Below are positions 6,771 through 14,816 of a stretch of DNA of 16,391 nucleotides, one piece after another; position 1 is the first letter of the stretch, and each line of letters begins with the position of its first letter. The stretch lies in contig JBBECO010000203.1 of NCBI GenBank assembly GCA_040881785.1, forward strand, positions 1-16,391, given 5' to 3'. Position numbers and translations under genes: made by a program. The notes beneath the pieces were generated by a model. It did not search any database. It saw only the letters and a program-made list of their open reading frames with translations, and was not told the origin of the DNA. The DNA comes from JACDCA01 sp040881785. GTDB lineage: Bacteria; Acidobacteriota; Vicinamibacteria; Vicinamibacterales; 2-12-FULL-66-21.

Positions 6771-7424
6771 ATGCGCCGTGTTGCGCTTGTTCTCACCGCC
6801 GCCATCGCTACCCTGACGGTGTCCGCAACCGCTCAGCAGCCGTCCGCCCCGCAGGTTGCCGCGGCGCTCCAGGCGAAGTACGACCGGATCCGCGACTTCT
6901 CGGCGGACTTCACGCAGCAGTACGAAAGCGGCGTGCTCAGGCGGAAGCTGACGGAACGCGGCAAGGTCCACGTGAAGAAGCCGGGCAAGATGCGCTGGGA
7001 TTACGCCGCGCCGGAAAAGAAGGTCTTCGTCTCGGACGGCTCGCAGATCTATCTCTGGGTACCGGCGGACAACCAGGTCACGAGGAGCCCGGTGCCGAAG
7101 CAGGACGAAGCCACCACGGCCGTCCTGTTCCTCGTCGGCAAAGGCAACCTGACGCGCGACTTCACCGTCACGTTCGTGCCCGGCGCGCCGGCCGGCACGC
7201 ACGGCCTCCGCCTCGAGCCGAAGCTCCCGGAGCGCGATTACGACTGGCTGCAGCTCGTCGTCGATCAGCAGACGCTGCAGATCCGCTCGCTGATGGCCGC
7301 CGATCGCCAGGGCGGGCAATCCACGTTCACGTTCTCCAATTTCAAGGAGAACATCGGCGTTCCGGACAGCACCTTTGCCTTCAAAATTCCTCGCGGAGCC
7401 GATGTCGTTACGGCTGGCAAATAG
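6771..7424 (+). CDS. lolA: Outer-membrane lipoprotein carrier protein LolA
   Basis: A 217-aa periplasmic chaperone that takes lipoproteins from the LolCDE transporter in the inner membrane to the outer membrane. A signal peptide is clear (MRRVALVLTAAIATLTVSATAQ, cleavage near residue 21-22). The family core follows: KYDRIRDFSADFTQQY (about 36-51), GKVHVKKPGKMRWDY (strands of the half-barrel), KKVFVSDGSQIYLWVP, and the C-terminal GGQSTFTFSNFKEN...FAFKIPRGADVV, typical of LolA. Length is normal for the family. ATG 6771 has GAGG 5 nt upstream. The last 23 nt overlap the next gene, so translation is coupled with that of a secretin that itself looks like a lipoprotein, a possible LolA client (inference). 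Confidence 0.9.
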   Translation: MRRVALVLTAAIATLTVSATAQQPSAPQVAAALQAKYDRIRDFSADFTQQYESGVLRRKLTERGKVHVKKPGKMRWDYAAPEKKVFVSDGSQIYLWVPADNQVTRSPVPKQDEATTAVLFLVGKGNLTRDFTVTFVPGAPAGTHGLRLEPKLPERDYDWLQLVVDQQTLQIRSLMAADRQGGQSTFTFSNFKENIGVPDSTFAFKIPRGADVVTAGK

Positions 7425-9285
7425 TCGCACGGCGCTGAGCCGGGCCGCTGCCCTGGTGGCCGTCGCGGCCGTCATGGCTGTCGGGGGCTGCGCCTCGTCC
7501 GGAGGCCTGCGGACGGGACAGCGGGCGGAACGGGCGCAGGATTTCGACCGCGCCGTTGTCGAATACACCAAGGCCGTGCGGGAACGTCCGGACGACATGA
7601 CGGCCCGCCTCGCGCTCGACCGCGCCCGCCTCAGGGCCGCGCAGGAGCACGTCTCCACGGGGCGGCGTCTCGCCGCGAGCGAGCGGTACGAGGAGGCCCT
7701 CGCCGAGTTTCAGCTCGCTTCCGAACTGAATCCAACCGATGCGCAGGTGGACGCCGCGTTGAAAGACGCCAGGCAGAAGCTGCGCACGCGCCTCGCCGTG
7801 AACCGCGGCGGCCGGACGGAGTTGCAGACACTGATCGACCGGACGCGCGACATGGCTCCCGAAGGGTTCGAGCTGCCGAATGGCGTCAAGCTGCCGGACT
7901 CGCTGACCTTCAGCAATGCCAGCAGCCGCATGGTGTTCATGGCCATCGGCCGGATCGCCGACGTCAACGTCATTTTCGATCCGGAGTTCCGCGAACGCCC
8001 GCTGTCTCTGGATCTGCGCAAGCTCTCCCTCGAGGACGCGCTCGCATCCCTCACGACGAGCACGCAGACCTTCTACCGGATCACGGCGCCGCGCACCATC
8101 ACGGTGATCCCCGACAACGCCCAGAAGCGCCGCGAGTACGAAGAGACGATCGTCAGGGTGTTCCACCTGAGCAACGCCGACATCAAGGAAGTCACCGATC
8201 TGCTGCGGATCGTCATCGACGTCCGCAGCATCTCGCCGATGACGGCCACCAACTCGCTGGCGCTGAAAGACACGCCCGAGCGCGTCGAGGCGGCCGCCCG
8301 GCTGATCGCAGCCATCGACAAGGCGCGCCCGGAAGTCGTCATCGACGTGGAGCTGCTGGAAGTGGATCGGACGCGGCTGCGCGAGTTCGGCCTGCAGGTC
8401 GCCTCGCCGGGATCGCCCGGCATCTCCGGATCCGCCGACGTGAACCGCGACGGCCTGACGCTGCAGACCCTGCGGAACCTCACCCAGGCCGATGTGCTGA
8501 TGGCGGGGATCCCCGGCATCTACTACCGCCTCCTGAAGAACGACGTCAACACGCGGACGCTGGCCAATCCTCAGCTGCGGATTTCCGAGGGGCTGGCGGC
8601 GCAGGCGCGCTTCGGGGAACGGGTTCCTCTGCCGTCGGTCACGTTTGCACCGATTGCCACCGGCGGGATCAATCAGCAGCCGATCACATCGTACGTGTAC
8701 GAGAACATCGGCGTGAACATCGACATCACGCCGCGCACCCATCACAACGACGACGTGACACTGGCGCTGAAGATTTCGCTGAGCAGCATTTCCGGCGAGG
8801 GGTTCAACGGACTGCCGACGATCGGCAACCGCGAGATCAGCACGACGATCCGGCTCCGGGACGGCGAGACGAACATGCTCGCCGGCCTGATCCGCGACGA
8901 CGAGCGCCTGATCCGTTCCGGCATCCCCGGCCTCAGCGACATTCCGCTGGTCGGCGGTCTGTTCACGAACCAGCGCCGCCAGACGCAGGAGACCGATATC
9001 CTCCTGACGATCACGCCGCACATCGTCCGCGTGCTGGAGTTGTCGGAGAGCGATCTTCGCCCGTTCCGCCTGGCGCGCGACTACGGCACGTCAGGGTCGG
9101 TCGTGGAGCTGCCGCAGTTCCAGATGCCGCCGCGGGACCCGAAGGACGAACCGATCCTTCCAGGGATGGTGAAGCCACCCGACCCGCCTGTTGGATTCCC
9201 CTTCCCGCAGCCCCTGCCGGGCATACTTCCCGGAACGCAGATCCCCATGACGCCGCCGAAGAAGCCGGGCGGCGGCGGGTACTAA
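7402..9285 (+). CDS. TPR-containing secretin lipoprotein (GspD/PilQ-like)
   Basis: A 627-aa outer-membrane channel protein of the type II secretion/type IV pilus secretin superfamily. The N-terminus has a hydrophobic segment ending in VGGC (Cys30), a plausible lipobox, then TPR-like helices (about 38-130, e.g. DFDRAVVEYTKAVRERPDD and RYEEALAEFQLASELNP). An STN/N0-like domain follows (about 175-240), then an N1-type domain (VRVFHLSNADIKEVTDLLR) and the C-terminal secretin barrel with the classic IPGLSDIPLVGGLF (from about 510) and DILLTITPHIVR. The tail is Pro/Gly-rich. ATG 7402 is preferred over a TTG at 7375 because it gives a clean signal peptide; it lies in the 3' end of lolA, with GGAG a few bases upstream. 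No pilus or Gsp genes are adjacent, so the system it serves cannot be named. Confidence 0.87.
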   Translation: MSLRLANSRTALSRAAALVAVAAVMAVGGCASSGGLRTGQRAERAQDFDRAVVEYTKAVRERPDDMTARLALDRARLRAAQEHVSTGRRLAASERYEEALAEFQLASELNPTDAQVDAALKDARQKLRTRLAVNRGGRTELQTLIDRTRDMAPEGFELPNGVKLPDSLTFSNASSRMVFMAIGRIADVNVIFDPEFRERPLSLDLRKLSLEDALASLTTSTQTFYRITAPRTITVIPDNAQKRREYEETIVRVFHLSNADIKEVTDLLRIVIDVRSISPMTATNSLALKDTPERVEAAARLIAAIDKARPEVVIDVELLEVDRTRLREFGLQVASPGSPGISGSADVNRDGLTLQTLRNLTQADVLMAGIPGIYYRLLKNDVNTRTLANPQLRISEGLAAQARFGERVPLPSVTFAPIATGGINQQPITSYVYENIGVNIDITPRTHHNDDVTLALKISLSSISGEGFNGLPTIGNREISTTIRLRDGETNMLAGLIRDDERLIRSGIPGLSDIPLVGGLFTNQRRQTQETDILLTITPHIVRVLELSESDLRPFRLARDYGTSGSVVELPQFQMPPRDPKDEPILPGMVKPPDPPVGFPFPQPLPGILPGTQIPMTPPKKPGGGGY

Positions 9286-9312
9286 TGGGATATGGGAGCT
9301 CCCATTTCCCAT
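9285..9312. terminator. Palindromic stem after the secretin gene (convergent junction, part 1)
   Basis: Two 14-bp arms, 9285-9298 and 9299-9312, with a single T-T mismatch and no spacer; the arms contain ATGGGA and ATGGGAG in series. It starts on the last base of the secretin stop codon. No T tract follows on either strand. With the adjacent stem at 9312-9349 it probably ends transcription from both sides. Confidence 0.55.
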
Positions 9313-9349
9313 CACCGAGAGGATGCGTTCTTACGTATCCTCACGGTGA
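9312..9349. terminator. Long stem-loop overlapping the 3' end of murA (convergent junction, part 2)
   Basis: Arms 9312-9328 and 9333-9349: 16 of 17 positions pair, one of them G-U, with one A-A mismatch, around the loop TCTT. The murA stop codon (9331-9333) lies in the loop and first base of an arm. This is immediately next to another palindrome, so the gap between the convergent genes is nothing but two stems. Confidence 0.65.
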
Positions 9350-10593
9350 ACTTGAGCCCCCAGCATGTCCAGCCGCTCCACCAGCCACGCGTAGCCGCGC
9401 TCCACTGTCTCCACCGGACCAATCGTGCTCTCTCCATCGGCGGCCAGGGCGGCGGCGATCAACGCCATGCCTGACCGCAGGTCGCGGCTGTCGAGGTGCC
9501 GGCCGCGAAGCTGCGTCCGTCCGGTGACGATCATCCGGTGCGAGTCGCAGAGGAACAGGTCCGCGCGCATCGCCGCCAGCTGCTCGAGTGCGAACAGCCG
9601 GAGCTCGTACATCCAGTCATGGACGAGCGTGCGCCCTTCGGCCTGCGTGGCGAGGACGGTGGCGAGACTCACCATGTCGCTCGGAAAGCCGGGCCAGAGA
9701 CTCGTGGTGATCTTTTTCGTGGCGACGAGTTTCGACGGCTGCTCCACCCTCAGGACGTCGTCGTCATACCGGCAGCGAAGTCCCATCTTCAGCAGCGGGG
9801 CCGCGACGACTTCGAGGTCGACCGCGCGGGCGCCGGCGACTTCGATCTCTCCGCCGGTGATGGCCGCGACGACCCCCCAGCTGCCGGCCTCGATGTAGTC
9901 GCCGTCCAGGCGATGCTCGGCGCCACGCCGCTTCTCCACCCCCTCCACGCGGATGGTCGGGGTGCCCTCACCTTCGATCCCCGCACCCATGGCACGAAGG
10001 AACCGGCACAGCTCGACGACGTGCGGCTCCATGGCGGCGTGACGGATCTCGGTGCGGCCGCGCGCGGCAGCGGCGGCCAGGAGCGCCGTCTCGGTACCGG
10101 TGACGGACGCCTCGTCCAGGTACATCGACGCGCCTGTGAGGCCGTCCGGAGCGTCGAGGGCGTGTCCCGGCTCGTCCACCGCGACGGCTCCCATCGCGAG
10201 CAGCGCCTGCAGGTGCGTCGAGATCGTCCGCCGGGCCGGAAAGTCTCCTCCGGGGGGCGCGAGCCGCGCGGCGCCTCTTCTCGCGAGCAGCGGGCCGAGC
10301 AGCAGGACCGATCCGCGGAGCTTGCCGGTGAGTTTCGCATCCGGGCGCTCGCTCAGGACCTGGGCGCACCGGATCCGCAGCGTCGTGGTCCCCAGCCCTT
10401 CGACCGTGGCGCCGAGCCCCTGCAGCAGTTCCGCGAGCACGCCCACGTCGCGGATACGCGGGACGTTCGTGAGGACGCACTCGTCCTCGGTGAGCAGGCA
10501 CGCGGCGATGAGCGGCAAGGCGGAGTTCTTGTTGCCTTCCACAGACAGCCGTCCCGACAACCGCCGTCCGCCCTCAACCTTCAGAATGGCCAT
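9331..10593 (-). CDS. murA: UDP-N-acetylglucosamine 1-carboxyvinyltransferase, Asp-type
   Basis: Transfers enolpyruvate from PEP to UDP-GlcNAc, the first committed step of peptidoglycan synthesis in the cytosol. The 420-aa length is normal. GNKNSALP (Lys22-Asn23), the LRGS Arg (93), ARR (Arg121), WPGFPSDM and DLRSGMAL match substrate-binding and catalytic positions of the family. In the mobile loop, where E. coli has PGGC, this protein has PPGGDFPARR, so Asp117 replaces Cys115. Asp at this place is known in mycobacterial and chlamydial MurA and gives fosfomycin resistance without loss of activity. Start ATG 10593 is chosen because GAGGAG lies just upstream; an ATG at 10608 would place that site inside the gene. 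Its first 20 nt overlap the end of murB. Last gene of the operon. Confidence 0.93.
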   Translation of the reverse strand: MAILKVEGGRRLSGRLSVEGNKNSALPLIAACLLTEDECVLTNVPRIRDVGVLAELLQGLGATVEGLGTTTLRIRCAQVLSERPDAKLTGKLRGSVLLLGPLLARRGAARLAPPGGDFPARRTISTHLQALLAMGAVAVDEPGHALDAPDGLTGASMYLDEASVTGTETALLAAAAARGRTEIRHAAMEPHVVELCRFLRAMGAGIEGEGTPTIRVEGVEKRRGAEHRLDGDYIEAGSWGVVAAITGGEIEVAGARAVDLEVVAAPLLKMGLRCRYDDDVLRVEQPSKLVATKKITTSLWPGFPSDMVSLATVLATQAEGRTLVHDWMYELRLFALEQLAAMRADLFLCDSHRMIVTGRTQLRGRHLDSRDLRSGMALIAAALAADGESTIGPVETVERGYAWLVERLDMLGAQVHREDT

Positions 10594-11536
10594 GCGTCTC
10601 CTCGTCAAATCCGATGCGGACGATCTCGTCGCGCAACGCGACCCCGAACCGTTCCCGCACCTCGCGGCGGCAGCGCTCGATCAGCCGGGCGATGTCGGCG
10701 GCCGTGGCGCCGCCGTCGTTCACGATGAAATTCGCGTGCCGGGGGGAGACGCGCGCACCGCCTTCCCTGGCGTCCTTCAGTCCGGCGCGATCGACCAGCG
10801 CCCCCGCCGACGGCGGAATGCCCTCGGGGACGCGGTCGCGCGCGGGATCCGGATTCTGAAAAATACAGCCTGCGCTCGCCTTCTCCAGCGGCTGCGTGCG
10901 CTTGCGGAAGGCGAGCGACTGGCGGGCCACCTCTCTCAGCGCAGCCGGATCCCCCTGGCGGACGCGAAAATCAGCCGAGAGCACGATTTCACGCGTCCGA
11001 TGCAGGCGGCTGTAGTCGTAGCCGAATGCCATGGCGTCCGCGTCAACGGTCACCTCGTCACCGGAGGGCGTGAGGAGCGTCACGCGCCGCAGCAGCTCGG
11101 AGATGAGGCGCCCCTCGAAGTGGGCGTTGCCGTAGATCGCTCCGCCGACGGTGCCTGGCGTGCCGGCCCAGGCTTCGATTCCGGCCACGCCGTGACTCAC
11201 CGTCCACCGCACGAGGCCGTTGATCGTCACGCCGGCATCCGCCCGGACGGTCGTGTCGTCCACGAATCGCACCTCTCCCCCGTGGATCCGGAGCACGAGG
11301 CCCCGAATACCGGCGTCCGCCACGAGGAGATTCGAACCCCCGCCGAGCAGTGTGATCGGCAGGTCATGTGCGCGCGCGACGGCCACAGCCTGCCTCACCT
11401 CGTCACCCGAGCGCAGTGTCAGGAGCCAGTCGGCCGGTCCCCCAACCTTGAACGTGGTCAAGGGGCCGACCGCCGCGTCGCGGGCGACTCGCTCGTCGCC
11501 GAACGTCTGGCGGAGCTCGGTTTCGAGATCGCTCAC
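10574..11536 (-). CDS. murB: UDP-N-acetylenolpyruvoylglucosamine reductase
   Basis: Reduces the MurA product to UDP-MurNAc with FAD and NADPH. The FAD-binding PP-loop-like part is LLGGGSN (63-69), followed by GTPGTVGGAIYGNA (125-138), a family signature. The proton donor position is Cys224 in SAGCIFQNP, where E. coli has Ser; Cys is also known at this site. The C-terminal ISPRHANFI-type segment appears as VSPRHANFIVN. At 320 residues without an E. coli-like extra domain it fits the shorter type II MurB. The start is GTG at 11536, which overlaps the stop of pxpC as GTGA; the end overlaps murA by 20 nt. Both overlaps point to translational coupling in one operon. Confidence 0.94.
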   Translation of the reverse strand: MSDLETELRQTFGDERVARDAAVGPLTTFKVGGPADWLLTLRSGDEVRQAVAVARAHDLPITLLGGGSNLLVADAGIRGLVLRIHGGEVRFVDDTTVRADAGVTINGLVRWTVSHGVAGIEAWAGTPGTVGGAIYGNAHFEGRLISELLRRVTLLTPSGDEVTVDADAMAFGYDYSRLHRTREIVLSADFRVRQGDPAALREVARQSLAFRKRTQPLEKASAGCIFQNPDPARDRVPEGIPPSAGALVDRAGLKDAREGGARVSPRHANFIVNDGGATAADIARLIERCRREVRERFGVALRDEIVRIGFDEETHGHSEG

Positions 11537-12459
11537 GGCGTCCGCCCCTGGAGCGCCGCCGTCCGGAGACGGAGCGCATCGACCGCGACAGCGAGGCTGC
11601 AGGGCTCGAACTCGATCCAGTCGCCCGGGGCCAGCTGCCCGGCGAGGGGGAGATCCGCCGTGATCACCGTCGCGATCTTCGGATACCCGCCCGTCGTCTG
11701 CCGATCCGCCATCAGCAGGATCGGATGCCCCGATGCCGGGACCTGCACGGAGCCGATCGGCGTGGCGTCCGAAAGGATGTCGGCTTTGCTGCTGTGTTCC
11801 AGCCTCGGGCCATCGAGGCGATACCCCATGCGATTCGATTCGGGTGTCACAAGGAATCGCGAGGAACTGAAGGTTTCGAGTGCGGCCGTCGAGAAGTATC
11901 TCTCATGCGGTCCGAGCATCACGCGCACGCGGGCGCCGCTCAGCGGCAGTGAGAGCGGCCGCACGGGTGCCCTGGCCGCCAGCGGCCGGCTGCGTGAGAC
12001 CGGCAGCACGTCGCCAGGTCTCAGCGCGCGTCCCCCGAATGGGCCGACCCGGCTGATCAGACTCGTCGAGCGGCTTCCCAGCACACGCGGCACCTGCACG
12101 CCTCCCTGGACGGCGAGCACCGCCCGCGTTCCCGAGATCCGCGCTCCGAACTTGAGCCGCTCTCCGGCCGCCACGCGGAACGGCTCCCCCAGTCGCGTGC
12201 GGCGGCCGGCGGCGGTCACGTCGAACTCCGCGCCCGTCACGACGCATGCGACCTCGTCGTCGGTCTGCAGCTCGGGCCCCATCAGCGTGATCTCCAGCGC
12301 GGCGTCATCCTCGTGGTTGCCCAGCAACAGGTTGGCCAACCGGTGCGAGAACCAGTCCATGGGGCCCGCGACGGGCACGCCGACGTGCTGCCGCCCCCAG
12401 CGTCCGAGGTCCTGGATGGTCGTGAGCATCCCCGGCCGGATCACGGTCAGCGCCGCCAT
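11533..12459 (-). CDS. pxpC: 5-oxoprolinase subunit C (biotin-dependent carboxyltransferase-like)
   Basis: A 308-aa member of the KipA/YbgK/PxpC family, in which PxpA, PxpB and PxpC together hydrolyse 5-oxoproline (pyroglutamate) to glutamate with ATP. Family features are IRPGMLTTIQDLGR at the N-terminus, AGPMDWFSHRLANLLLGN (about 31-48), LEITLMGP, VLAVQGGVQVPRVLGSRS and, near the C-terminus, ILLMADRQTTGGYPKIA. The order and length are complete. ATG at 12459 shares one base with the pxpB stop (TAATG). pxpA is not in the window. In B. subtilis the orthologue KipA counteracts the kinase inhibitor KipI, so a regulatory role is a less likely alternative. Confidence 0.9.
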   Translation of the reverse strand: MAALTVIRPGMLTTIQDLGRWGRQHVGVPVAGPMDWFSHRLANLLLGNHEDDAALEITLMGPELQTDDEVACVVTGAEFDVTAAGRRTRLGEPFRVAAGERLKFGARISGTRAVLAVQGGVQVPRVLGSRSTSLISRVGPFGGRALRPGDVLPVSRSRPLAARAPVRPLSLPLSGARVRVMLGPHERYFSTAALETFSSSRFLVTPESNRMGYRLDGPRLEHSSKADILSDATPIGSVQVPASGHPILLMADRQTTGGYPKIATVITADLPLAGQLAPGDWIEFEPCSLAVAVDALRLRTAALQGRTP

Positions 12460-13142
12460 TACGTTCCGCTCATCGCGTCGTATTCCTCGCGGGTGATGCC
12501 GCGAAAACGGACACGGTCGCCAGGACGAAACAGCACCGGCTCGGCGCGGCTCTCATCGAATGGCCGGATGGGCGTGCGCCCAATGAGGTGCCAGCCGCCC
12601 GGGGTTTCCATGGGATAGATCCCGGTTTGCCCGGCTGCGAGCGCGACGGACCCGGCCGGCACCTTCGTGCGCGGTGTGCGTCGCCTGGGCAGTGAGAGCC
12701 GTGGATCCACGGGCCCCATGTAGCCGAACCCGGGGACGAAACCGACGACGAACACGCGATAGCTCCGGGACGTATGCAGCTCGATCACTTCCTGCTCGCT
12801 GCAGCCGGCCGATGCCGCCACATCCCCGAGATCCGGTCCGAACTCCCCCCCGTAGCAGACCGGCACTTCGATATGAGCGCCCCGGACGTCGTCGGCAGCC
12901 GCGGGATCCGCCGCGATGGCGGCAAGCTGTTCCTCGAGCCAGCGTCCGTCCACCACGAGGGGATCGAAGTAGACGGTCAGCGTGTGGTAGCCGATCACGG
13001 CGTCGCGGATCAGGCCGCCCCACCGTTGGCGGACCGCTTCGCCCATCGCCGTCACGCGCGCACTGACACTCTCGTCGAAGCGCGCGGGAAGCTCCACCCG
13101 CAGTGCCGCGTCGCCGGCCGGCTGAATACGAACGTCGCTCAT
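12459..13142 (-). CDS. pxpB: 5-oxoprolinase subunit B (KipI-like)
   Basis: A 227-aa protein of the KipI/YbgJ/PxpB family with the typical N-terminal ferredoxin-like part (RIQPAGDAALRVELP) and a C-terminal cyclophilin-like part. Key family segments are VIGYHTLTVYFDP (about 50-62), VPVCYGGEFGPDL, VVGFVPGFGYMG (about 132-143), RTKVPAGSVALAAGQTGIYP and TPGGWHLIGRTP. It works with PxpC and PxpA in 5-oxoproline hydrolysis. It starts 3 nt after the mpl stop and overlaps pxpC by one base, so it is firmly inside the cell-wall operon. All family landmarks are intact, with no sign of decay. Confidence 0.92.
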   Translation of the reverse strand: MSDVRIQPAGDAALRVELPARFDESVSARVTAMGEAVRQRWGGLIRDAVIGYHTLTVYFDPLVVDGRWLEEQLAAIAADPAAADDVRGAHIEVPVCYGGEFGPDLGDVAASAGCSEQEVIELHTSRSYRVFVVGFVPGFGYMGPVDPRLSLPRRRTPRTKVPAGSVALAAGQTGIYPMETPGGWHLIGRTPIRPFDESRAEPVLFRPGDRVRFRGITREEYDAMSGT

Positions 13143-13145
13143 GGG

Positions 13146-14546
13146 CTATCCGGCGCGGGCGCCGAGGGCGTCGAGCAGCTTCTGGTGGATATTGTCGAAG
13201 CCGCCGTTGGACATCACGATCACGAGGTCCCCATCCTTCGCCTCACGTGAGACGGTGCGGACGATGTCATCGGTGTGCGGGATGTACCTGGCGTCCACGC
13301 CCGTGCGGACGAGGTCCGCGACGACCCCTTCGGCGGACAGGCGCTGATCCTCGGGCAGCGTGGAACGAAAGACTGACGGCAGGATCACGTGGTTGGCTTG
13401 CCCCAGCGCGCGGGCGAAGTCGGCCTGGAAAATCCGGCGGCAGGAGGTGGCCGAGCGCGGCTCGAAGATCGCCCAGATGGCCCGAGAGGGATGTGCGGAG
13501 CGGACGCCGGCCAGCGTCTCTTCGATCGCCGTCGGGTGGTGCGCGAAGTCGTCGTAGACCATCACGCCCGCCTGGGTGCCGCGGTGCTCCATCCGCCGCC
13601 GGATCCCGCGGAACTTACGCAGGCCCTCGGCCATCGTGTCGGTGTCGAGGCCGACCGCGGCGCCGACGGCAATCGCGGCGAGCGCGTTGCGGACGTTGTA
13701 GGCGCCAAGCATCGGCACCTCGAATGCCCCCACGGGTGTCCCCTCGCGTCTGACGCTGAAGGCGGTTGCCGAGGCCCCCACGCGCAGATCGTGCGCCTGC
13801 CACGTGGCGCCGTCGTTGAGCCCGAAGGTCTCTACCCGGCAGTGCGCGTTTCCCTGGAGCGCCAGCGCATCGGCGTTGTCGGCGCCGAGGAGCAGCAGTC
13901 CACGGCGAGGGACCAGATTCACGAAACGACGAAAGGCGAGGCGGATGGCGTCAAGGTCGGGATAGATGTCGGCGTGGTCGAACTCGATATTGGCGACGAC
14001 CGCGATGTCAGGCAGGTACTTGAGGAACTTCGCGGTCTTGTCGAAGAAGGCGCTGTCGTACTCGTCCCCTTCGATCACGAACTCGCGTCCGCTGCCGAGC
14101 CGGTAGCTTCCCTCGAAGTTCTCGGCGATGCCCCCGATCAGCACGGTCGGATCCTTGCCGCCGTGCGTCAGCAGCCATCCGGCCAGCGACGTCGTCGTGG
14201 TCTTGCCGTGCGTCCCGGCGATGACGACCGAGCGCGCCGCCCAGAGAAACTCGTCGCGGATGACCTCCGGCAGCGAACCGTAGCGGATCTTCCGGTCGAG
14301 GACCTCTTCGAGCTCGACGTTCCCGCGCGAAATGGCGTTGCCAATGACCACGAGGTCGATTTCGGCGGTGATGTTCTCGGGGCGATAACCTTCGAGGAGC
14401 GTGATCCCCTGCTGGCGGAGGAAGTCGCTCATCGGCGGATAGACATGCTGATCGGAGCCGCGGACGTCGTGGCCGCGCGCCTTGAGCATGGCGGCGAGCG
14501 TCCCCATCGCGGTCCCGCAGATGCCTATGAGGTGGATCCGGCGCAT
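13146..14546 (-). CDS. mpl: UDP-N-acetylmuramate:L-Ala-gamma-D-Glu-meso-DAP ligase
   Basis: A cytosolic Mur ligase family enzyme that joins recycled murein tripeptide to UDP-MurNAc using ATP. It is 466 aa, with the Rossmann start IHLIGICGTAMGTLA and the Mpl-specific GSDQHVYPPMS (30-40), then VVIGNAISRGN, the P-loop AGTHGKTTTT (110-119), ENFEGSYRLG, VIEGDEYDSAFFDK (carboxylate activation) and NIEFDHADIYPDL. These distinguish it from MurC, whose first motif is GIGGIGMSG. The C-terminal domain has YDDFAHHPTAI, also family-typical. ATG 14546 gives the expected N-terminus; GAGG lies very close upstream, so initiation may be weak. It leads the downstream group pxpB-pxpC-murB-murA, with a 3-nt gap to pxpB. 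Use of a DAP-type peptide is a family inference. Confidence 0.93.
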   Translation of the reverse strand: MRRIHLIGICGTAMGTLAAMLKARGHDVRGSDQHVYPPMSDFLRQQGITLLEGYRPENITAEIDLVVIGNAISRGNVELEEVLDRKIRYGSLPEVIRDEFLWAARSVVIAGTHGKTTTTSLAGWLLTHGGKDPTVLIGGIAENFEGSYRLGSGREFVIEGDEYDSAFFDKTAKFLKYLPDIAVVANIEFDHADIYPDLDAIRLAFRRFVNLVPRRGLLLLGADNADALALQGNAHCRVETFGLNDGATWQAHDLRVGASATAFSVRREGTPVGAFEVPMLGAYNVRNALAAIAVGAAVGLDTDTMAEGLRKFRGIRRRMEHRGTQAGVMVYDDFAHHPTAIEETLAGVRSAHPSRAIWAIFEPRSATSCRRIFQADFARALGQANHVILPSVFRSTLPEDQRLSAEGVVADLVRTGVDARYIPHTDDIVRTVSREAKDGDLVIVMSNGGFDNIHQKLLDALGARAG

Positions 14547-14594
14547 GCCTCAGCGTACCCGAAGTGTGCGCACTACTGCGTCAGGGGAAGAGGC

Positions 14595-14816
14595 TCACGT
14601 GGACGGATCGGTGTTGGGCGCGGCCGCAGACGGCGACGCACCGCCCCACCCGCCGGAAGAAGTGGGCACCCGCACAAGCTGGAACACGCCGTGGAAATAC
14701 GGAGGATCGTCATCATTGGTCGTCTGCGCCAGGTCGAACCACAGATCCCAGGCGAGGGCCAGTTCCTCATCCGAGAGGTCGCGCAGATTGCGGTCGTCTT
14801 CACTGAGCATCGCCAT
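14595..14816 (-). CDS. 73-aa hypothetical acidic protein
   Basis: Starts MAMLSEDDRNLRDLSDEEL and continues with the well-ordered ALAWDLWFDLAQTTNDDDPP, HGVFQLVRV, ending in a Gly/Ser/Ala/Pro tail that looks disordered. The strongly acidic helical first half with two Trp has real-protein composition. The ATG at 14816 has GGAGGAG 4 nt upstream; an ATG at 14810 is possible. Its first 17 nt overlap the end of the upstream gene, and mpl begins 48 nt after its stop, so it is in the same operon. No known domain is recognised and no membrane segment is present. Function unknown. Confidence 0.68.
   Translation of the reverse strand: MAMLSEDDRNLRDLSDEELALAWDLWFDLAQTTNDDDPPYFHGVFQLVRVPTSSGGWGGASPSAAAPNTDPST

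Noticed and set aside
7408..9021. Open frame of over 500 codons on the minus strand opposite the secretin gene
   Set aside because: Antisense shadow; rich in Arg, Gln and His, without domains, while the + strand has full secretin motifs.
10052..12496. Long open frame of over 800 codons on the + strand opposite murA, murB and pxpC
   Set aside because: It is the antisense of three recognised genes in GC-rich DNA; its translation is Arg/Pro/Ser/Ala-rich with no motif.
13146..14546. MurC as identity of the Mur ligase
   Set aside because: The N-terminal GICGTAMGTLA and GSD-x3-YPPMS motifs are those of Mpl, not the GIGGIGMSG of MurC.
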